DNA of 64,000 nt, taken from assembly GCF_012224145.1 (NCBI RefSeq), contig NZ_CP041030.1, forward strand, positions 930,001 to 994,000. Reading direction: 5' to 3'. This DNA is from Francisella sp. LA112445 (GTDB lineage Bacteria; Pseudomonadota; Gammaproteobacteria; Francisellales; Francisellaceae). Within the stretch, counting starts at the first letter, position 1. Every line of letters starts with the position of its first letter. The notes beneath the pieces are model-generated. The model ran no database searches, was not told the origin of the DNA, and saw only the letters and a list, made by a program, of their open reading frames with translations. This document shows, piece after piece, positions 37,384-45,522 of this stretch. A program made the translations under genes and the position numbers.

Positions 37384-37821
37384 ATGAGAAAAATAATACT
37401 TCCTATCTCTATAATTATTATACTTGCTATAGTAGTTATTGTTCTTGGAGCATTAAATACTACAACTAAAAAGTCAGACTCCACAGTTATTAGTAAGAGA
37501 TCACTATATGATCGTCAAACTGAAAAAATCTGCTCAATGCTACAACAGGCGAGTGCTCTTTATCAAAATAACAATAGTATAAAAGCAGTAAAAGTTTCTG
37601 ATAGTGCATATTGGGATGTTTATGACAATATTATGGAAATTAAATATAGATCATATACTTCTCCAGCCGATATCTTTAGTATAGAAAATTCATTTCATGG
37701 TTACTCTGATATGCTCAAGCAACCGGCCTCTAAGAATCAACTTGTAAAAATAAATAAAGCTCGTTTAGATATTTGCAAAGAGTTAAGCAAAGAAGCAAAG
37801 ATTCTTAATAAACAATCTTAA
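37384..37821 (+). CDS. Membrane-anchored accessory domain of the FTR1 iron transporter
   Basis: About 145 residues with one N-terminal membrane anchor and a periplasmic helical domain. The stretch SAYWDVYDNIMEIKYRSY, then SIENSFHGY, resembles the extracytoplasmic N-terminal domain fused to many bacterial FTR1 permeases. Here it is a separate gene 10 bp before the permease. It would bind or hand over iron to the permease (inference). I use the ATG at 37384; a TTG at 37366 is too close to the promoter. Confidence 0.6.
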   Translation: MRKIILPISIIIILAIVVIVLGALNTTTKKSDSTVISKRSLYDRQTEKICSMLQQASALYQNNNSIKAVKVSDSAYWDVYDNIMEIKYRSYTSPADIFSIENSFHGYSDMLKQPASKNQLVKINKARLDICKELSKEAKILNKQS

Positions 37822-37831
37822 GGAATTATTT

Positions 37832-38629
37832 ATGAGTGATTTTTTGGCAGCATTATCATCTTCATTTTGGATTATTCCTAGGGAAGGTTCTGAAGCCCTT
37901 ATAATTATTACAATGATTTGTTCTGCTCTTAGAGAAGTTGATAGAACAAAAGAAGTATCATGCGTATACAAAAACTGTATAGCAGCTTTGGTTATAGGCA
38001 TAGTTCTAGCAATTGTTTGTGTATTTTTCCATAATGCAGTATTAGGTAGAGCTCGTGAAATGAGTGAAGCTATTGCAAGCTTGATAGCATTAGCAATGCT
38101 TTTATATGTTAATTTCACTGCATTTCAAGGCTTGAAATCTTTAGCAACTTTAAGCTTATTTAGTATAGGTTTTCTTAGTTTTATTAGTGTTTTTCGTGAA
38201 ATTATAGAGACTATTTTATTTTACTTTGCATTATTTTCTGGCTCGTCAATGCAACAATTAGGAACTCTTGCTGGGTTAATTCTAGGAATAGTGCTGTTAG
38301 CTTTAATTATATATGTATATTTTACGGCTACAGCGCAATGGAAAATACTCAATCGTTTTATGTTTAATGTTACACCATTTTTTATATTTTTACTGGCTCT
38401 AATGTGTATTGGTAATGCTATAAATGCTTTCCAAGAAGCTGGAGTGTTAGGTTTTCATAATGTTGAATGGATGTTTAATAATGACTATTTCCATATTCAG
38501 TCGAGTCAGGAGTATTTGATTGCTATTGTGACATTCTTAATGTCTACAGGATTATTATTCATAAAACAGTTTTATAGAGCATTAGATTTGCTAAAAGAAT
38601 ATATCAAACAGAGAAGCTTTAATAGGTAG
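37832..38629 (+). CDS. FTR1-family high-affinity iron permease
   Basis: 265 residues, seven predicted helices. Two R-E-x-x-E iron-binding motifs are seen: R17-E-G-S-E21 in helix 1 and R122-E-I-I-E126 in helix 4, the hallmark of FTR1/EfeU/FtrC. It moves Fe3+ through the inner membrane. An AAGGA site precedes the ATG. It forms an operon with the accessory domain, the ferredoxin-type protein and P19, as in the Ftr/P19 systems of Bordetella and Campylobacter. Confidence 0.93.
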   Translation: MSDFLAALSSSFWIIPREGSEALIIITMICSALREVDRTKEVSCVYKNCIAALVIGIVLAIVCVFFHNAVLGRAREMSEAIASLIALAMLLYVNFTAFQGLKSLATLSLFSIGFLSFISVFREIIETILFYFALFSGSSMQQLGTLAGLILGIVLLALIIYVYFTATAQWKILNRFMFNVTPFFIFLLALMCIGNAINAFQEAGVLGFHNVEWMFNNDYFHIQSSQEYLIAIVTFLMSTGLLFIKQFYRALDLLKEYIKQRSFNR

Positions 38630-38630
38630 T

Positions 38631-40115
38631 ATGGAAGTTCGAATAAAAGAATCAAGTATTAAAATATTAGATAGTTCGAATAATAAAAGAATATTTATAT
38701 TTGATAAGTTTCTTGAGAAGCTTCATCGCTATTTCTTTTGTGTACAGCTTTTTATGTTGCTAGCTTTTTTATTCTTGATAATTGCCCCTGTATGTTCTAA
38801 GAATCCTAAGTCTACAGATACTATATTTACAAATGTGATATTGCTAAGTCAATTCCTATTTTGGGGTGTCTGGTATGGAGCATGTCTACTATCTGTTATA
38901 CCTTTTGGTAGATTATGGTGTGGAATGTTATGTCCTTTAGGAGCTTTTGCACAGTGGGCTGGCAAGTTTGGTCTTAAAAGAAAAATACCAAACTGGATGA
39001 AAAGCGAATTTTGGCTTGTATTAATGTTTACGGCTATTACGGTAATGGGGCAAACCCTAGATGTCAGAGATGATCCATGGGGTATGATTAAGCTATTTGG
39101 ATTTGTATTTTTATTGGCTATTATCATTGGACTGGTATATAGCCAAAACAATGGTAGACCATGGTGTCGCTACTTTTGTCCAATAGGTAAAATACTCGGT
39201 GTAATATCACGCTTGAGTTTTGTCCAAATATCACCAAATAGAGGTGTTAAAGCTTTGCCGAAAAATAAAGATTATTTTGTACAAGGTCGTTTATGTCCAA
39301 CAGATTATAATTTACCTTATAAAATCTCAACAAATAACTGTATTACATGTGGTAAGTGTGTAACTACTCAAAAAAAAGCTGGTTTAGGTAATTACTTTAG
39401 ATCTCCAGGTATTGAGCTAACTAATGTTTTAGATCGAGATCCAAATTGGAGTGAAGTAGCATTTATTTTGTTATCTCCAGGTTTAGCAGCTGGAGGATTT
39501 TTGTGGTTAATTTTACATCAGTATCAATTGCTTAGAGATGATGTTGCAACGTATCTAATAAATCATAATATTATATGGCCTTTTAATATAGCGCCTTGGT
39601 TGTTATCTTCTCAAACTTGGAATCAGAACTTTAATTGGTTAGATATATTTACTATTAGTATATATATGTTGCTTTATGGTTTTATTACAGCACTAATATC
39701 TGGTGTATTAATAGCCATAGCCTCACTTATAGCTAAATCATCTTCTAAAAAGAACTTCAAGAAAGTTTTTTATCTATTTACTTATCAATTTACACCTGTA
39801 GCAATGCTAACCATAGTGATTGGTCTGTGTGGTAAGTTCTTTGAAGTTATGCAAGCTGATTTTGGTATGTTGCAATCAACTTCAGATTTGATCAAGTTAA
39901 CTTTATTTATGCTAAGTATTATTTGGAGTATTTTGCTTTTGTATAAAGCTATAAAAAAAGTGTTAAGTCTAAGTTTGATTAAAACTATTTTTGTTGCTGG
40001 ATTACTAATTATAAATCTTGCGCTTATATCATTTATTTGGTGGCCAGCAATCTTTAATAAAGCATATATCTCAGATGTTGAAAAAATAAGACAGCATATT
40101 GTTGTCCCAGAATAA
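38631..40115 (+). CDS. Polyferredoxin-type membrane protein of the iron-uptake operon (FtrD-like)
   Basis: 494 residues with about nine helices. The NapH/NosR-like cysteine motifs CGMLCPLGAFAQW and CRYFCPIGKILG lie in the membrane part, followed by a single C-x2-C-x2-C cluster (CITCGKC) on a loop. The family passes electrons across the membrane. In Ftr systems the FtrD member is thought to supply electrons for iron redox cycling. The ATG starts 1 bp after the FTR1 stop. Confidence 0.85.
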   Translation: MEVRIKESSIKILDSSNNKRIFIFDKFLEKLHRYFFCVQLFMLLAFLFLIIAPVCSKNPKSTDTIFTNVILLSQFLFWGVWYGACLLSVIPFGRLWCGMLCPLGAFAQWAGKFGLKRKIPNWMKSEFWLVLMFTAITVMGQTLDVRDDPWGMIKLFGFVFLLAIIIGLVYSQNNGRPWCRYFCPIGKILGVISRLSFVQISPNRGVKALPKNKDYFVQGRLCPTDYNLPYKISTNNCITCGKCVTTQKKAGLGNYFRSPGIELTNVLDRDPNWSEVAFILLSPGLAAGGFLWLILHQYQLLRDDVATYLINHNIIWPFNIAPWLLSSQTWNQNFNWLDIFTISIYMLLYGFITALISGVLIAIASLIAKSSSKKNFKKVFYLFTYQFTPVAMLTIVIGLCGKFFEVMQADFGMLQSTSDLIKLTLFMLSIIWSILLLYKAIKKVLSLSLIKTIFVAGLLIINLALISFIWWPAIFNKAYISDVEKIRQHIVVPE

Positions 40116-40135
40116 TAAAAAATAAGGAGAATAAA

Positions 40136-40666
40136 ATGAATAAAAAATTGTTATTATCTGTAGCGGCTATTGCAGCATTTGGAGGAACTGCGTATGCAGA
40201 TCATCCGATTGCGGCACCTAAAATATATCAACATAAAGTAGAAACAGCTCTAATATGGGTTGAGCCTGTAACAATGGCTCCAATGCCGACAATGAAGAAA
40301 AATTTTAAACCAACAATCCATAATGAGATTGATCAACATGCTATCAAAGGTGATAAAATGGGCTTTGGAGCAGGTGGATGGATTCCTGATTGTGAGATAG
40401 CGTGTACAATTAGTAAGGAACATTCAGATTGGAGAATCGTTTTCTCTATGATGAGTATGGTAGCTAATGATGGTCCTCATTATGGTAGAAATGTACAACT
40501 AGATGGTCCAGGTAAGTATGATGAGACTTGTGAGATTGATCCACCAGATTGGAGAGGCTTCTATCGCCATACTGATAAACAAACAGGAACAGGACCATTC
40601 TTTAGACCATATACTATACATGGCTCATTTGTATTTACAGGTACAGGTAAAGCTGGGGGGTATTAA
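40136..40666 (+). CDS. Periplasmic iron-uptake protein P19 (Tpd/FtrA family)
   Basis: 176 residues with a signal peptide ending around TAYA. IHNEIDQHA and SMMSMVANDGPHYGRNV correspond to the copper/iron-binding glutamate, methionine and histidine positions of Campylobacter P19. HTDKQTGTGPFFRPY is also conserved. Three cysteines in the mature part (two in DCEIACT, one in DETCEID) are absent from the Campylobacter protein. It binds iron in the periplasm for transfer to the FTR1 permease. Ribosome site AAGGAG. Last gene of the operon. Confidence 0.9.
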   Translation: MNKKLLLSVAAIAAFGGTAYADHPIAAPKIYQHKVETALIWVEPVTMAPMPTMKKNFKPTIHNEIDQHAIKGDKMGFGAGGWIPDCEIACTISKEHSDWRIVFSMMSMVANDGPHYGRNVQLDGPGKYDETCEIDPPDWRGFYRHTDKQTGTGPFFRPYTIHGSFVFTGTGKAGGY

Positions 40667-41129
40667 TACTTTAAAATTAGACAGTCCTTTCTAGCTTTTT
40701 TAAAAATTAATCCCTATTTTGTTTTTATTAGATGCTAATTTTAATAAATTTCACTATTTAAGTTAGAATGATTAGGGTCTTTTAACTATATTTTCTCAAA
40801 ACTTATTTGTAATAACATTATTTTTACTCACTTGTCATTTGTATGGAATACCCTGTATTGACTGTATATGTAAGTTTATTTTCTATTTTATGTAAGTAAA
40901 TTTAACAATAAAAAATGAAAAAATGTTATGAAAAAATTTGAAAAAACTTTTTATAATGCTTATTCTTGAAAACAGGTGTTATTTTTACTTACATTTTTTA
41001 AAAAAATAGCCTATAAATAAAAGGTTTCAGGTAAGTGGTTATTATAAGCTATGTTAGCTATGCTTACATTGTGCTTAAAACATAACACTCAATTATAAAT
41101 ATAAGATAAATCATTCAAAGGAGATTATC
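40667..41129. other. 463-bp non-coding stretch with ATGTAAGT repeats
   Basis: No ORF of note. TATGTAAGT occurs at 40867-40875 and again 22 bp on at 40889-40897. An inverted copy (ACTTACAT) sits at 40987-40994, and AGCTATG is repeated at 41047 and 41056. The spacing of two helical turns suggests a protein site. It is the 5' region of the AspH-like gene, which has an AAAGGAGA ribosome site at about 41117-41124. Confidence 0.4.
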
Positions 41130-41924
41130 ATGAGCGAATATAACGAATACAATAGAAATCCAAATGATTACGGTTTTTTAAGCATTTTTACTAACAATTG
41201 GGAAACTCTTAAAAAAGAATACAATGAGTTTATAGCAGATGAGAAGTTTGATTTTGAAAGAGCTCAACTTTTTATGACGCCAAGAAGTAATACTCTTAAA
41301 GCTAAAAAAGGTTCTATTTATAGTGCTTTTACATTATATTGCCAAGGTTTACCAATGGGTGAGTTTATTAAAGAGTTTAAGTTGCATTGGCCAGAAATTA
41401 GTGACAAAGAGATTGCTGATATTTTAGGATATCTAGAAGAAAATCATTTCCATGAGACTCGTAAAATTATTAAACAAGCAGAAGAAGCTTCTGATGGATG
41501 TCTTAGAAATGTTCTTTTCTCTGTATTAAAACCAGGTACAGACATTAAGCTACATGTTAACTGGAACCCTCATATGTATCGTGGTTATTTAGGTCTTCAA
41601 GTTCCAGAAGGTGATATTGCTATGAAAATCTGTGGTGAGCATCTAAAATGGCATAATGGAGAAATGCTTGTTCTTGATCACTCTCTACCTCATTGCCCAC
41701 ACAATCGTACGGAAGAGCCAAGAATTGCATTGGTAATAGATTTCTTAAAACCTGATATGGATAGACAGGAAATGTTAGATCTTGAGAAAAAACTAATGAA
41801 TGAGCGTATGCAAGATAATCCACTAGGTCTAGGAATATTTACTACAGAAGATAAAGTTAGTGATGATATCTTTATAAAGTATGGACTAGAGCATCAGTTA
41901 ACTTGGGACTCTGGAATGGTGTAA
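41130..41924 (+). CDS. Aspartyl/asparaginyl beta-hydroxylase-family protein with an altered metal site
   Basis: 264 residues. The core (about 130-210) shows PGTDIKLHVNWNPHMYRGYLGLQVP, WHNGEMLVLDHSLPHCPHN and R198 in EEPRIALVIDF, matching AspH-type 2-oxoglutarate oxygenases. In AspH the metal is held by two histidines. The second is H188 here, but the first aligns with Y153 (R-G-Y-L-G-L for R-x-H-L-G-L). The 2-oxoglutarate-binding arginine is present. It may hydroxylate an unknown target or bind metal in another way, with H142 or H148 as substitutes. No operon partner is evident, and there is a long upstream region. Confidence 0.72.
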   Translation: MSEYNEYNRNPNDYGFLSIFTNNWETLKKEYNEFIADEKFDFERAQLFMTPRSNTLKAKKGSIYSAFTLYCQGLPMGEFIKEFKLHWPEISDKEIADILGYLEENHFHETRKIIKQAEEASDGCLRNVLFSVLKPGTDIKLHVNWNPHMYRGYLGLQVPEGDIAMKICGEHLKWHNGEMLVLDHSLPHCPHNRTEEPRIALVIDFLKPDMDRQEMLDLEKKLMNERMQDNPLGLGIFTTEDKVSDDIFIKYGLEHQLTWDSGMV

Positions 41925-42008
41925 GTCTCCATCTAAAATTTCTACATTATCTTAATAAAATAATTCTTTAATTTAAATTTTAACAAATATGAAACATAAG
42001 GAGGGCTT

Positions 42009-42809
42009 ATGTTAAGGGTATCTATTGTCCAAAAAGCTCCAATGCTTAATGATGAACAGTATAATTTTAACAATATACTTGAAAGTTATATTATTAATGC
42101 TGCAAATCAAGGGGCTCAAATGGTAGTTTTTCCTGAATATAGTAATGTACCTATCAATGAGCAAGGATTATCTTCTGTGAAAAATAGAGAAGATAGTATT
42201 AAAATATTTAGTATTCTTGCAAAAAAATATAATTTATGGATTTGTGCAGGTATCATTTATAAAAATATAACTAAAAATAAGCTATCAAACTCTCTTTTTG
42301 TTTTTGATAATAATGGTGATATTCAGGGAGAGTATATTAAAACTCATTTGATAGAAACTACAGATGAACCTGATTGTTTCGTTAAGGGTGACACTCCTGT
42401 TATATTAGATACGCCGTGGGGTAAAATAGGACTAGCAATATGTTATGATATACAGTTTCCGCAATTATTTAGAAACTACGCTAAAGCTGGTGTTGATGCT
42501 GTTATAATTCCTTCCACAATACGTACTTTTAGAACTGAAATGTGGAATACTTTAATTAAAGCAAGAGCCTACGAAGATCATATATTTATGATTGCTTGTA
42601 ACTATATAGGTGAGAATCCTAGCCAAGGTTGCTTGTTTTCTAAACGTTTTAGTGAGTTGGGTGGTATGTCATGTATAGTAAATCCTGAAGGTAAGACTGT
42701 TCTATTAGCTGGTAATACAGAGACTGTAATAACCGCTAATATTGATTTAAAAGTATCTGAAAAAATAAAGAAATCATATCCATCTTTAACTTCTGATAAT
42801 TATTCATAA
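42009..42809 (+). CDS. Carbon-nitrogen hydrolase (nitrilase superfamily)
   Basis: 266 residues with the nitrilase triad in context: glutamate in VVFPEYSN, lysine in YIKTHLIET, cysteine in GLAICYDIQFPQLFR. The length and motifs fit the omega-amidase/carbamoylase-like branch; the exact amide substrate is not determinable. AAGGAGGG lies 8 nt before the ATG. It follows the AspH-like gene by 84 bp. Confidence 0.88.
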   Translation: MLRVSIVQKAPMLNDEQYNFNNILESYIINAANQGAQMVVFPEYSNVPINEQGLSSVKNREDSIKIFSILAKKYNLWICAGIIYKNITKNKLSNSLFVFDNNGDIQGEYIKTHLIETTDEPDCFVKGDTPVILDTPWGKIGLAICYDIQFPQLFRNYAKAGVDAVIIPSTIRTFRTEMWNTLIKARAYEDHIFMIACNYIGENPSQGCLFSKRFSELGGMSCIVNPEGKTVLLAGNTETVITANIDLKVSEKIKKSYPSLTSDNYS

Positions 42810-42886
42810 TCTATATACTCAATTCTAACTTTGTCTTATTATAAATCAGATAACTCATAGATAATGAATAATCATATATATGCTTT

Positions 42887-43216
42887 TTAATGAAAACTAG
42901 GCCTTTTGGTTAGATCAAAATCATCCTCATATTTATCTATGTTTTTGATATATAAACACAAGTCTTGAAAATCTAAGCAACTTTCTAACATTTGAGATTC
43001 TTTATCATCATCAAAGTTTTTATCTGTCATATGATTGATTAGATTAATAAATTGTTCCATCATTTCAGTATTTAATATACTCATTTGTGCTGCTTGAGAG
43101 ATACTTATCTTTTTTGTTTTCTTTATTCTTTTTACTAAAGAAAGTATGTCATGGAATATAATCTCCAATATTTTGTTATTTTCAAAATCTATAAATTTAT
43201 TCTTTGGATCGATCAT
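42887..43216 (-). CDS. Hypothetical protein
   Basis: 109 residues, cytoplasmic, rich in acidic and hydrophobic helix-forming residues; no domain recognised. A possible helical bundle is suggested by heptad-like hydrophobics (about 20-75). It lies alone between the nitrilase and tRNA-Ser. Confidence 0.45.
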   Translation of the reverse strand: MIDPKNKFIDFENNKILEIIFHDILSLVKRIKKTKKISISQAAQMSILNTEMMEQFINLINHMTDKNFDDDKESQMLESCLDFQDLCLYIKNIDKYEDDFDLTKRPSFH

Positions 43217-43443
43217 TCAAGTAACTATTATTAATTAGTAGATGCTTATTATACTCCTAAAGTAATCTGTATTTTTATTATATTTGTATATTTTCAAATA
43301 TCTTATGTTATTACAGATCTTAATTCGATATAAATATAGATTTTTATAAAGAGTTAAATGCTCTAATTTAATCGTAGAATATTATGTGACAGATATTCTT
43401 ATTTAGTTTTAACGTTATATTGAATATAAAAACATTTAGACAT

Positions 43444-43471
43444 AAAAAAGCCCTTATTTCTAAGGGCTTTT
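43444..43471 (-). terminator. Rho-independent terminator of tRNA-Ser
   Basis: An 11-bp stem (AAAAGCCCTTA with its complement) with a four-base loop is followed by a T-run on the minus strand, starting 7 bp past the tRNA 3' end. The plus-strand reading also ends in TTTT, so it may stop transcription both ways. Confidence 0.8.
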
Positions 43472-43477
43472 AATAAA

Positions 43478-43565
43478 TGGCGGAGAAAGAGGGATTCGAA
43501 CCCCCGGACCTGTTACAGTCAACGGTTTTCAAGACCGCCGCTTTCGACCACTCAGCCATTTCTCC
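43478..43565 (-). tRNA. tRNA-Ser (anticodon UGA)
   Basis: 88 nt with the CCA end encoded. The acceptor arms GGAGAAA and TTTCTCC pair fully, with discriminator G. The anticodon loop is CTTGAAA (anticodon TGA) on a five-pair stem, the T-loop is GATTCGAA-like on the complementary strand, and a long variable arm fits a serine tRNA. Confidence 0.97.
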
Positions 43566-43580
43566 GAACTGATGGAGTAT

Positions 43581-43608
43581 ATTATACAATTATTTATTTG
43601 CTTTGCAA
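43581..43608 (-). promoter_or_regulatory. Promoter of tRNA-Ser
   Basis: On the minus strand TTGCAA (43608-43603), 16-bp spacer, TATAAT (43586-43581). The expected start is about 8 nt before the mature tRNA. Confidence 0.65.
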
Positions 43609-43706
43609 GGCTATTTTTACTAAAAAAATCAATATATTTAAAAAATGTGCTACTTAACAAAAGATGATATATCATCAATATAATTAATGGGCTTTATTGA
43701 GGTTTT

Positions 43707-44276
43707 ATGATGATAAGTTTTTTAGCTAAAAATCAAAATTGAGCAAAAATAGCTCCATGGGCAGGAATAATTCTTTTAATTTTACTATTTATGAACTTTT
43801 CGATCTATGATCCTCATTTTTGGGGATTAGTAAATATTCCTTTGTATTTGTTTCATCAGACAGAATAGCATTATATTCCTGGTGGATTTAAAAAGTTTAT
43901 GAATCGTGTTGTTATGAATTTGCCCGATGGTCAAGAGAAACTTACTGATATTAAAATATTTTGGATAAATATCTTAATGGTTTGGTTAGCTTTTGCTATT
44001 TTTGGAATATTAAGTTTTATAAATTTAGGTTTTGGTTTATTAATAATTATTTTTAGCATTATGAATTGTCTAACACATATTGCAGAAGGTATTAAACGTA
44101 AAGCTTGGAATCCTGGTTTAGTAATGGCTAGTTTCCAATTTATTGTATCTATTTTTGCAGCTTATTATATTACAATTAGTGGTTTAGAAAACCCTATAAA
44201 ATGGTGGCTATCTACTATAGCTTTCTCAATCATTGCTCATATACTATTGTTTAAATTAGTAATGACTAAGGATTAA
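43707..44276 (+). pseudogene. HXXEE-family membrane protein, inactivated by two in-frame stops
   Basis: A single frame from the ATG at 43707 to 44276 (189 codons) is interrupted by TGA at 43740-43742 and TAG at 43866-43868. The second stop lies within the H-x-x-E-E signature: HQTE, then stop where the second E should be, then HYIPGGF. The first is probably a former TGG (tryptophan). The remaining part from 43899 is a hydrophobic protein with four helices and could still be translated, but it lacks the signature. The function of the HXXEE family is not known to me. Confidence 0.8.
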
Positions 44277-44361
44277 TAAAAATTTAATAAATCTAGACTT
44301 TAAGACTACTAACTATTATTATCTTTTAAAATATTCTTATATGTGTAATAAGAGGAACAAT

Positions 44362-45501
44362 ATGTCAGATAATAGATATCAAATAACAAAGAAGGTAACT
44401 ATTGTAGGTATGTTTATAAATGCATTACTTGCAATATCTAAAACAATAGTAGGAATAATTGGTCGTTCTCCAGCTTTATTTGCAGATGGTATTCATTCTT
44501 TTTCAGATCTACTTAGTGATTGTATGGTTTTATTTGCAGCTAAATATGCGAATAAGGGAGAAGATCATAATCATCCATATGGACATGAGAGGCTTGAGAC
44601 ATTGGCTACTTTAGTGTTGTCATGCTTACTTATAGTTGTTGGTTTTATGATTGTCTATCATTCATTAGGGGATTTAATTAGTGGTGAGTATGTAACTCCT
44701 GATAGGTTTACAGTTTTTGCGGCTATTTTTTCTATAATTGGTAATGAGTTTATTTATCAGTATACCATGAGAGCTGCTAATAAGATTGATTCAGATATGC
44801 TAAGGGCAAATGCATGGCATAGTCGTTCAGATATGTGGTCATCAGTAGTTGTTTTAATTGGCTTAGCTGGAGCTTTCTTAGGTTTTACATGGATGGATGC
44901 TCTTGCTGCTCTGGTTGTTTGTTTTATGATTGTTAAAATGGGTATTCGATGGGGATATTCTGCAGTTGCTGAACTTATTGATGAAGGAGTTGATGATGAT
45001 ACCCGTAAAACTATTAAAACAATAATTGCAAACACTGAGGGAGTTGAAGATTTTCATTACCTTAGAACAAGAAAAATGGCTGGAAAAATTGTTTTAGATG
45101 TTCATGTTTTAGTAAATAAGTTTAGTACAGCTTCTGAAGGTCATTATGTAGCAGAAATTGTCAAAAGTAATATTTATCATAATGTTGAAAATATCAAAGA
45201 TATAACAGTACATGTAGATGTTACAAACCACGAAGACAGTGTAATAAAATTAGAAAATTTTGAACCAGCAAGACAAGATATTTTTAGGGTTATATCAGAA
45301 TTTTTTGCTAGAAATAATTTAGATACAAATGCAATCTTGCCTAAAAGAAGCTCTATATACTATTTTGACAATGAAATTATAGTTGATCTCTATGTCAAAA
45401 GATCAAATGATCTAAAAAGATATGCAAATGAATTGAAGAATATAGCATATAAAGGCTATAATATTAGTATTAACTTATATTGTCAGCTTACTGATGCTTA
45501 G
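44362..45501 (+). CDS. Cation diffusion facilitator (FieF/MntE type) with C-terminal extension
   Basis: 379 residues. Six helices carry the CDF metal motifs ADGIHSFSDLLSD and HNHPYGHERLET; the second site is AWHSRSDMWSS. The usual C-terminal metallochaperone-like domain ends around residue 295 (HVDVTNHED). About 85 further residues form what looks like a second similar domain (IIVDLYVKRSNDLKRY). It exports divalent metal. Start: ATG at 44362 after AGAGGAAC; the upstream ATG at 44341 lacks a site. Confidence 0.87.
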   Translation: MSDNRYQITKKVTIVGMFINALLAISKTIVGIIGRSPALFADGIHSFSDLLSDCMVLFAAKYANKGEDHNHPYGHERLETLATLVLSCLLIVVGFMIVYHSLGDLISGEYVTPDRFTVFAAIFSIIGNEFIYQYTMRAANKIDSDMLRANAWHSRSDMWSSVVVLIGLAGAFLGFTWMDALAALVVCFMIVKMGIRWGYSAVAELIDEGVDDDTRKTIKTIIANTEGVEDFHYLRTRKMAGKIVLDVHVLVNKFSTASEGHYVAEIVKSNIYHNVENIKDITVHVDVTNHEDSVIKLENFEPARQDIFRVISEFFARNNLDTNAILPKRSSIYYFDNEIIVDLYVKRSNDLKRYANELKNIAYKGYNISINLYCQLTDA

Positions 45502-45522
45502 TTTATAAGGTCTTATAAAGAA

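Noticed and set aside
43478-43565. Genomic island insertion at tRNA-Ser
   Set aside because: No integrase, no direct repeat of the tRNA 3' end seen nearby, and flanking genes look chromosomal.
43740-43742. TGA as recoded selenocysteine or tryptophan codon
   Set aside because: No selenocysteine element was seen, the gene has a second stop of a different type, and tryptophan uses TGG in the rest of the window.
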